Positions 58,909 to 64,000 of a stretch of 64,000 bases of DNA are shown one piece after another. Position 1 is the first letter of the stretch; each line of letters starts with the position of its first letter. The notes beneath the pieces are model-generated. The model was given only the letters and a program-made list of their open reading frames with translations, did not search any database and had not been told where the DNA came from. Made by a program: the position numbers and the translations under genes. The DNA comes from Lentisphaeria bacterium (GTDB taxonomy: Bacteria > Verrucomicrobiota > Lentisphaeria > Victivallales > Victivallaceae), in assembly GCA_022768375.1 (NCBI GenBank), contig JALEMG010000016.1, forward strand, positions 1 to 64,000, given 5' to 3'.

Positions 58909-61900
58909 AACCGTTTTTCGCGTCGTCCTGAAGAATCTTGTCGCCGCCGCGCTGTTGAGCGTCCGGGTGTCGGCCGGTCCGTTTCAGCCCGATCGGGATA
59001 CGCTTTTGCTGGCCGGGTTCGACCGTTCCGTGCGGGAGGCGGACTATGCAGCCGGACCGGTCGGCTTTTATGGTTGCGGTGCGACGTTCGCACCGGGATA
59101 TTACGGCAAGGGCATTGATCTGCGGGGACGGTCGCTGACGCCGGATTTCCAAAAGACCGCGGAGGATGGGCGGTCGGCGATCTTTTCCCACATGGCGCTG
59201 TTCACATTCGGCAATCTGCTGCCGGACGAGGGCACGCTGGAAATGTTCGTCCTGGTGGAAAATTTTCCGAAAAATCCGGAACCCAATCACGGATTTCTGC
59301 TCAATGCGTTCGTCGGCCGCTTCATCGAGGACGGTAAATCCTATCAGGCGGCGCAAATGCGGCTCTCCCGGGGACGGTTGGAGTGGCGCTTCCCCCTGTG
59401 GAGCGGCGACAATCGGGATCAGTGGAGCGGCCGGCTCCGGTTCAAGCCGGCGCTGAAAACCGGCTGGCACCATATCGCGGTGACGTGGGCACAAGGCGAA
59501 GCGGTCCTCTATCTCGACGGACGGGCGGCGGCGTCCTGCGATCTCGGCGGCAAGTACGGTTTGACGATCTTCCATCACCTGAATCACGGCGTCCATCTCG
59601 GCGGTCATGTCATCGACGAACTGCGGATCTCCTCCGTGGCGCGTTACCGGGGCGATTTCGAACCCAACTGGCGGGACGGCCGACGTCCGGCATACGCCTA
59701 CGAAGGCGGCGAGACGGTGAAGCGGTATCCGGCGACGTATCGTCCCTCTCCGGACGGGCGGCTGGAAACCGCATCCGAACTGCCGGGGATCGACGCGGCG
59801 ACAGTCCTGCTGGAGGGGCTGGAACGGCGGCCGATGACCGTGAAGTGGCAAACCGGCGCGGACGGCAAACTACACGGCGACTGTGACGGCAAACTGGCGT
59901 TCAGGGGCGATATCACCCCGCTGGATGGGGGCAACGGCGACCGGATCGACCTCGTCGTCCGCAATACCGGCAAAGCCGACATCGGGCTGGAGTGTCTGCT
60001 GGCCGTCCCGCCGCTGCCCGGAGAGAAACAGGTTTTCGACGGGGCGGATATCAAGGCCGCGCCCGCATTCGCCTCCTACCGGGACAGTTACAACTCCATT
60101 CTGCCGCTGACTGCCGCGGCCGGCGGTTCGGAATACCGCGCAGTCGCGCTGGACCCCGGATTTCCGTACAACGACCTCATCACCGCCCGCACTCCGGGAA
60201 AGGGGAGCGCACAGGGGACCCGTTTCCTCCTCGCGCCCGGAGAGGAGTTCGCGGTGCATTTCGTCACGTTCCGGGGGCGGAGCCGCTTCGGAGTCGCCGC
60301 GGCGCTGGACGAATATTACCGCATCTTCCGCAAATACTATCACATCGACCGGAGCAACACGGTTTACCATTTCCTCCCGCTGACCATGCACTGGCGGGGA
60401 TTTCTGCCCGCCGATCTCCAGCGGCAGGGCTGTGCCGGAGGATACTGGGGCCACGGCCCGTATCACACCAAGGGCGACGAGACGGGGCGTTTCTGGGGCA
60501 AACATCCCGAAGACCCGTCGTTCAAGCACGCGCTGGGCAATGAAAAGACTTTCAAGAGTCCGGAACAACTCCGCGAGGCCATCCGGGTGGAGTACCGCTA
60601 CGAGTACGACAACGGCTACGCCGTGCGCCGCTACCACGCCAATCCCGACCTGACCGCGACGTGGCTCATCCGGGAACTCCTCCCCGCATGGGTCCCGAAA
60701 GACGATCCGCTGAATACCGGACACTACTACAAGCGGAACTCGCATCAGTATTTCGTCAACGAGTACGAAAATCCCTTCTCCCGCTTTTTCGCGGCGGAAC
60801 TGCGCCGTTATTACGAGGCCGGGATGAAGGACTTCTCCACCGGCTGGATCAACGACACCATCTACGCCACCGCCGCCATGCGGTACAACGGACCGGAGAC
60901 CGCGAAAGTGCCGGGCCGGTCGTTCAGCCGGGATTTCGGACCTTTCATCCGGGGCGCGATGGGCAAGCAGCAGCGTTGGGAGTACATCGGAAAACTCACC
61001 AGCCGGGGCTATCCCATGACCATGATCGCCGACGGCGGGTCGTTCTCCTATACGCTGGGAGCGTTCTCCGCGCAGTCGGCGCTGGAATCCGGAAGCATCT
61101 TCGAGTCGCTTCCGGGATGGAATTTCCTGAAAAACGCCCGCTATCTGCACGGGGAAAAGCCGCTGTCCATGCACACCCTGCCGGAGAAGATCGAGACCGC
61201 CCGCCGCATCCGGGCCGACGGCATTGACCCCATGAAACTGCGGGACGCCTACAACATCAACACGGAGCACACGGTGCTTTTCGCGCTGGAACACGCGCTC
61301 TACCTCGACCCGACCGCCTATCTGCCCGGGAAACAGTATCTGGCGGAAATGACCCCGCTCCTCGTGGACGCGGTCCTGCGGGGGCGCAAGGCGGTCCCTG
61401 CGGCGGAATTTTCCGGCAAAGGCTGGGTGCGCCGCAGCGGTTCCGGGGCGGAAACTCTGCTCGTCTGCGGCAATCCCGCGGGGGCGGAAGCGAGGGGAGC
61501 CCTGAAAGTTTTCCGGGAGTGTTTCGACGGCAGGGCACCGCTGTTGGCGCCGTACTTCGGTGGTACGCTCGCGCAGGAGATCACGGCGGAGGCGACCACG
61601 TTTCCGGTCGCCGTCCCGCCCCGGAGAGCGGCGGCGTTTCTGACCGTCGCGCTGGCGGATCATGCGGAACGATCCGCCGCGGAACTGACCGGCGACGGCA
61701 TCGACGTGCGTCTGAAACTGAATGTGGATGCCGCCCGTCCGGGGACGCTGGAACTGGCCGGATTCGGGCCGCTGTACGATCTGGTCGAAGTGCGGGTCAA
61801 CGGCAAAAAGACCGCTGTCGCAAACAGAATCGCTCTCATCGCCGGAAACAGCACGGTGGAGGCCCGCTGGCATTGCCGGACGTTTCTTTTCACGGCGCGG

Positions 61901-62593
61901 GAGTGGGCAAAGGTCCGACTGCTCAACGGGCAGAATCCGCCCGACTTCACACTGGTGGCCGACCGGGGCTGGCGCTACAGAAAACTTTTCTACAACCTCA
62001 CGCTCGGCTATGAACACGGGACCGCCGCCATGTTCGAGGATTTCGTCCGCGCCTACGACGCCGAGGACGGCATTTACCGCAATATGCCTCTGCCGGAGTG
62101 GAGCGACCGGATCGACCCGGCGGAAAAACGGTGGCAGATCGTATTCGACGGACACGCGAAACGGGACGGCGTCGAGCTGGATCTCCAACGCAAACTGATC
62201 CGTATTTCCGGCACGACGCCGGGCAGTTGTCGCAGACAGGCGGTGGTGTTTCTGCGGCTCATGGACCGCCGCCACCCCCACGTCGGCGTACTGCTTCCGT
62301 CCCGGAAACAGCGGTTCGACCGCACGACCGGCATCCAGCCGGGGATGTTCCGGGAGAAGAAAGTGTACGAATTTTTCCGCACACTCTCCGAACCGGACTT
62401 CCTTTTCAAACCGTTGCTGAAATCGGAATCCTACTCGCTGTACGACGGGGGCACGACCGATTTCTCCGGCAAGTATCCCATCGCGGCTCCGCCTTTCATT
62501 TTCGAGCCGACCTATGCCGACGATTTCGTTTACGGATTCTCCGGGGAAACTCCGGAATGGCGGGAATTCATCCGCCGCGTCGGGACGAAATGA
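58898..62593 (+). CDS. Large exported LamG-domain glycoside-hydrolase-like protein
   Basis: A 1231-residue protein with a signal peptide (about residues 1-26). A LamG/concanavalin-like sandwich (about 35-255: ILLAGF-type start, GTLEMFV, GWHHIAVTW, LYLDGRAA, IDELRISSVARYRGDF) is followed by a linker and beta-sandwich section, then a large central domain (about 450-830) of the glycosidase TIM-barrel type, with tryptophan-rich motifs such as GYWGHGPYH and FSTGWIND, and a beta-rich end. No family I can name fits the whole. It is coupled to the nagA-like gene and probably cleaves an aminosugar polymer outside the cytoplasm. Confidence 0.65.
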   Translation: MRSETVFRVVLKNLVAAALLSVRVSAGPFQPDRDTLLLAGFDRSVREADYAAGPVGFYGCGATFAPGYYGKGIDLRGRSLTPDFQKTAEDGRSAIFSHMALFTFGNLLPDEGTLEMFVLVENFPKNPEPNHGFLLNAFVGRFIEDGKSYQAAQMRLSRGRLEWRFPLWSGDNRDQWSGRLRFKPALKTGWHHIAVTWAQGEAVLYLDGRAAASCDLGGKYGLTIFHHLNHGVHLGGHVIDELRISSVARYRGDFEPNWRDGRRPAYAYEGGETVKRYPATYRPSPDGRLETASELPGIDAATVLLEGLERRPMTVKWQTGADGKLHGDCDGKLAFRGDITPLDGGNGDRIDLVVRNTGKADIGLECLLAVPPLPGEKQVFDGADIKAAPAFASYRDSYNSILPLTAAAGGSEYRAVALDPGFPYNDLITARTPGKGSAQGTRFLLAPGEEFAVHFVTFRGRSRFGVAAALDEYYRIFRKYYHIDRSNTVYHFLPLTMHWRGFLPADLQRQGCAGGYWGHGPYHTKGDETGRFWGKHPEDPSFKHALGNEKTFKSPEQLREAIRVEYRYEYDNGYAVRRYHANPDLTATWLIRELLPAWVPKDDPLNTGHYYKRNSHQYFVNEYENPFSRFFAAELRRYYEAGMKDFSTGWINDTIYATAAMRYNGPETAKVPGRSFSRDFGPFIRGAMGKQQRWEYIGKLTSRGYPMTMIADGGSFSYTLGAFSAQSALESGSIFESLPGWNFLKNARYLHGEKPLSMHTLPEKIETARRIRADGIDPMKLRDAYNINTEHTVLFALEHALYLDPTAYLPGKQYLAEMTPLLVDAVLRGRKAVPAAEFSGKGWVRRSGSGAETLLVCGNPAGAEARGALKVFRECFDGRAPLLAPYFGGTLAQEITAEATTFPVAVPPRRAAAFLTVALADHAERSAAELTGDGIDVRLKLNVDAARPGTLELAGFGPLYDLVEVRVNGKKTAVANRIALIAGNSTVEARWHCRTFLFTAREWAKVRLLNGQNPPDFTLVADRGWRYRKLFYNLTLGYEHGTAAMFEDFVRAYDAEDGIYRNMPLPEWSDRIDPAEKRWQIVFDGHAKRDGVELDLQRKLIRISGTTPGSCRRQAVVFLRLMDRRHPHVGVLLPSRKQRFDRTTGIQPGMFREKKVYEFFRTLSEPDFLFKPLLKSESYSLYDGGTTDFSGKYPIAAPPFIFEPTYADDFVYGFSGETPEWREFIRRVGTK

Positions 62594-62622
62594 AATCAAC
62601 ACATCATCAGGGAGATGGAACT

Positions 62623-63867
62623 ATGAAAAAGATCCTTTTGATCGGAGCCAGCGTCCGCGTCAGCCGTCTGGTGCGAGAAGTCATTCAGAAATATCCCGAC
62701 TACGAATTTGCCGGTGTACTGGATTCCGACGCCGCGAAGGCGCGGGATTTCTGCGCTTACAACGGCATCCGGCCCGTGATCTATTCGGAGAAAGAGTTGG
62801 ACAAGGCGATTCGGGAGTTTTCCCCCGCGCTGGCGATCATCACCACCAGCGACTACACCCACGCCGACTACATCGTCCGCTGTCTCGACCGCAAGGTCTC
62901 CTGTCTGGTGGAGAAGCCGCTATGCATCAGCGCGCAGCAGTGTCAGGCGATCTGGGAGGCGCAGAAGCGCAACCCGGAGGTCTATGCCGTCACCATGCAC
63001 AACTCCCGCTATCACAACGTCGCCCGCAAGACCCGCGAACTGGTGCGTTCCGGCGCGATCGGCGAGGTGCGCTCCATCGTCTACAACGAAAAGTTGGATC
63101 ATTTCCACGGCAGCAGTTACTTCCGGCGGTGGAACCGGCACAAGGAATTCTCCGGCGGATTGCAGATCCACAAGTCCAGTCATCACTTCGACCGGGTCAA
63201 CTTCCTGCTGGGCAGACATCCGCTCTGGGTCTCCGCGGACGGGGGTCAGACCGTCTATGGACCGGGCAATCATCCCGCTCCGGCGAAAAACTGCCGCGTG
63301 TGCCCCGAGGCGGACAAGTGCGACTTTTTCCTCGACTACCGCAAGAATCCCGTTTACGAGCGGCTCTACGGTGCGGCCGACCACGTCTATACGCCCGATC
63401 AGTGCGTTTTCGACGCGGAGGCGGACATCGAGGATTTTTTCAACATCTTCGTGATGTACGAGGGGAACATCCCCATGAGTTACACTCTTTTCGCCTGTGC
63501 GAACTACGAGGGCGAGGACTTTGTGGTGGAGGGGACCGAGGGACGGCTGGAGATGAGCCGCCACGCATTCCGCAAACCGGCGAGCCGGGGCGGAGACGCG
63601 CTGACGCTGCGCAAGGAGAACTCCCTGAAGATCTACCGGTTCGGCAACCCGGAACCGGAGTGTTTCAATGCCGATGACGACATCAAGGATTCCGACCACG
63701 GCGGCTGTGACGAACTCATCTACCGCGATCTTTTCGCCAACGGCCGTTCGGAGATGCTGGCCACGCTGGAGGACGGGATATTCGCTGTGCTCATCGGAGC
63801 GGCGGCCAATGTTTCCATGGCCTCCAACGGTGCGCGGGTCGATATCGGCGACATTTTTGTGAAGTGA
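62623..63867 (+). CDS. Gfo/Idh/MocA-family oxidoreductase
   Basis: A 414-residue NAD(P)-dependent sugar dehydrogenase. The Rossmann start KILLIGASVRVSRLVRE, the substrate EKPLC motif (near residue 95-99, catalytic Lys/Pro), and the later GLQIHKSSHHFDRVNFLLG segment with the HxxxH-type catalytic pair are present. A cysteine set CRVCPEADKC (near 225-234) suggests a small metal site in this lineage. CAGGGAG lies upstream of the ATG. It is next in the operon after the LamG enzyme. Confidence 0.88.
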   Translation: MKKILLIGASVRVSRLVREVIQKYPDYEFAGVLDSDAAKARDFCAYNGIRPVIYSEKELDKAIREFSPALAIITTSDYTHADYIVRCLDRKVSCLVEKPLCISAQQCQAIWEAQKRNPEVYAVTMHNSRYHNVARKTRELVRSGAIGEVRSIVYNEKLDHFHGSSYFRRWNRHKEFSGGLQIHKSSHHFDRVNFLLGRHPLWVSADGGQTVYGPGNHPAPAKNCRVCPEADKCDFFLDYRKNPVYERLYGAADHVYTPDQCVFDAEADIEDFFNIFVMYEGNIPMSYTLFACANYEGEDFVVEGTEGRLEMSRHAFRKPASRGGDALTLRKENSLKIYRFGNPEPECFNADDDIKDSDHGGCDELIYRDLFANGRSEMLATLEDGIFAVLIGAAANVSMASNGARVDIGDIFVK

Positions 63868-63876
63868 GGTGATACG

Positions 63877-64000
63877 ATGTTCATGCGCAAGATGATCGGA
63901 TGCTGCGCGGTGCTGGCGGCGCTCGCGGCGGCGGGAAATGACGCACTCTCCATTGCGGCCAGAGCCGAACGGGAGTCCGCGCTCTACGCGCCCGGAGAAA
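63877..64000 (+). CDS. Exported protein, start only (runs off the window)
   Basis: The first 41 codons (MFMRKMIGCCAVLAALAAAG, then NDALSIAARAERESALYAPGE). A signal peptide is clear (a lipobox-like CCAVLAA near residue 9-10 is possible but not convincing). GAGGTGATACG lies before the ATG. It follows the dehydrogenase gene by 9 bp and is probably part of the sugar operon. Confidence 0.6.
   Translation, partial: MFMRKMIGCCAVLAALAAAGNDALSIAARAERESALYAPGE

Noticed and set aside
59870-62602. A 910-codon open frame on the minus strand
   Set aside because: It lies opposite the LamG enzyme gene, has no ribosome site, and no family features; a shadow of the sense frame.
1-64000. CRISPR arrays, prophage, transposase or rRNA genes
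   Set aside because: No regularly spaced direct repeats with spacers, no integrase or transposase motifs and no rRNA-like sequence were seen.

Overview
The window is GC-rich chromosomal DNA with dense coding and short operons. Gene content points to the Lentisphaerota (Victivallis-like, PVC group): a GH106-type glycoside hydrolase, a Gfo/Idh/MocA dehydrogenase, LamG-type secreted enzymes, V-type ATPase subunits, a long PPi-dependent phosphofructokinase, a Hanks kinase and a SanA-like protein. This placement is inferred from gene content; there is no rRNA in the window. No phage genes, transposases or CRISPR arrays were recognised.

Layout. 0-10 kb: SanA-like protein, N-acyltransferase, a self-contained 45-residue small-ORF transcription unit, an aldose-epimerase-like protein ending in an interspersed repeat, then on the minus strand a zinc-ribbon Ser/Thr kinase with a SurA-like foldase, threonylcarbamoyl-AMP synthase and a sodium:solute symporter. 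10-15.6 kb: a surface-repeat protein divergent from a release-factor-like rescue protein, an internally shortened GH106 enzyme, an FAD oxidoreductase with a LacI-type operator, and a LacI regulator. 15.8-20.9 kb: tRNA (CAT), metallophosphoesterase, nadA and cysK, divergent from an MFS carrier and a HAD protein. 20.9-30 kb: a secreted beta-helix protein, a secreted unknown, a YgiQ-type radical SAM protein, a phosphomannomutase-like HAD protein, an ankyrin protein, an XRE regulator, uppP, proC and a glycosyltransferase. 30-36 kb: a tight operon pfp-gatC-gatA-ruvC-tatD-like-tcdA, then rpsD alone. 36.6-44.5 kb: pyridoxamine kinase divergent from cinA-recN; ogt, a DUF1805 protein and ybaK; an RRM protein; a metallophosphoesterase; lplA. 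44.6-54.1 kb: V-ATPase subunits K and I, proA, a sugar kinase, a soluble histidine kinase, an FmdB zinc ribbon, rsmA, a serine hydrolase, a DMT carrier and tRNA-Pro. 54.1-56.5 kb: a TetR plus metallo-beta-lactamase/rubredoxin islet bracketed by an imperfect 46-bp direct repeat. 56.5-64 kb: a sugar locus with a GntR/LacI hybrid regulator, a NagA-like deacetylase, a 1231-residue LamG enzyme, a Gfo/Idh/MocA dehydrogenase and the start of another exported protein.

Two signals run through the window. First, most transcription units start with a sigma-70-type promoter of form TTGNNN, a 16-18 bp spacer (mostly 17) and TATATT, often with TTGCAA as the -35. Second, intergenic regions carry structured repeats: a three-hairpin element in three copies with apparently covarying stems, and a two-hairpin repeat in tandem at 3.7-4.0 kb. 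Together with the 45-codon unit, the tandem 10-bp repeats before the nagA-like gene and the repeat-bracketed islet, these are the least explained parts of the window.
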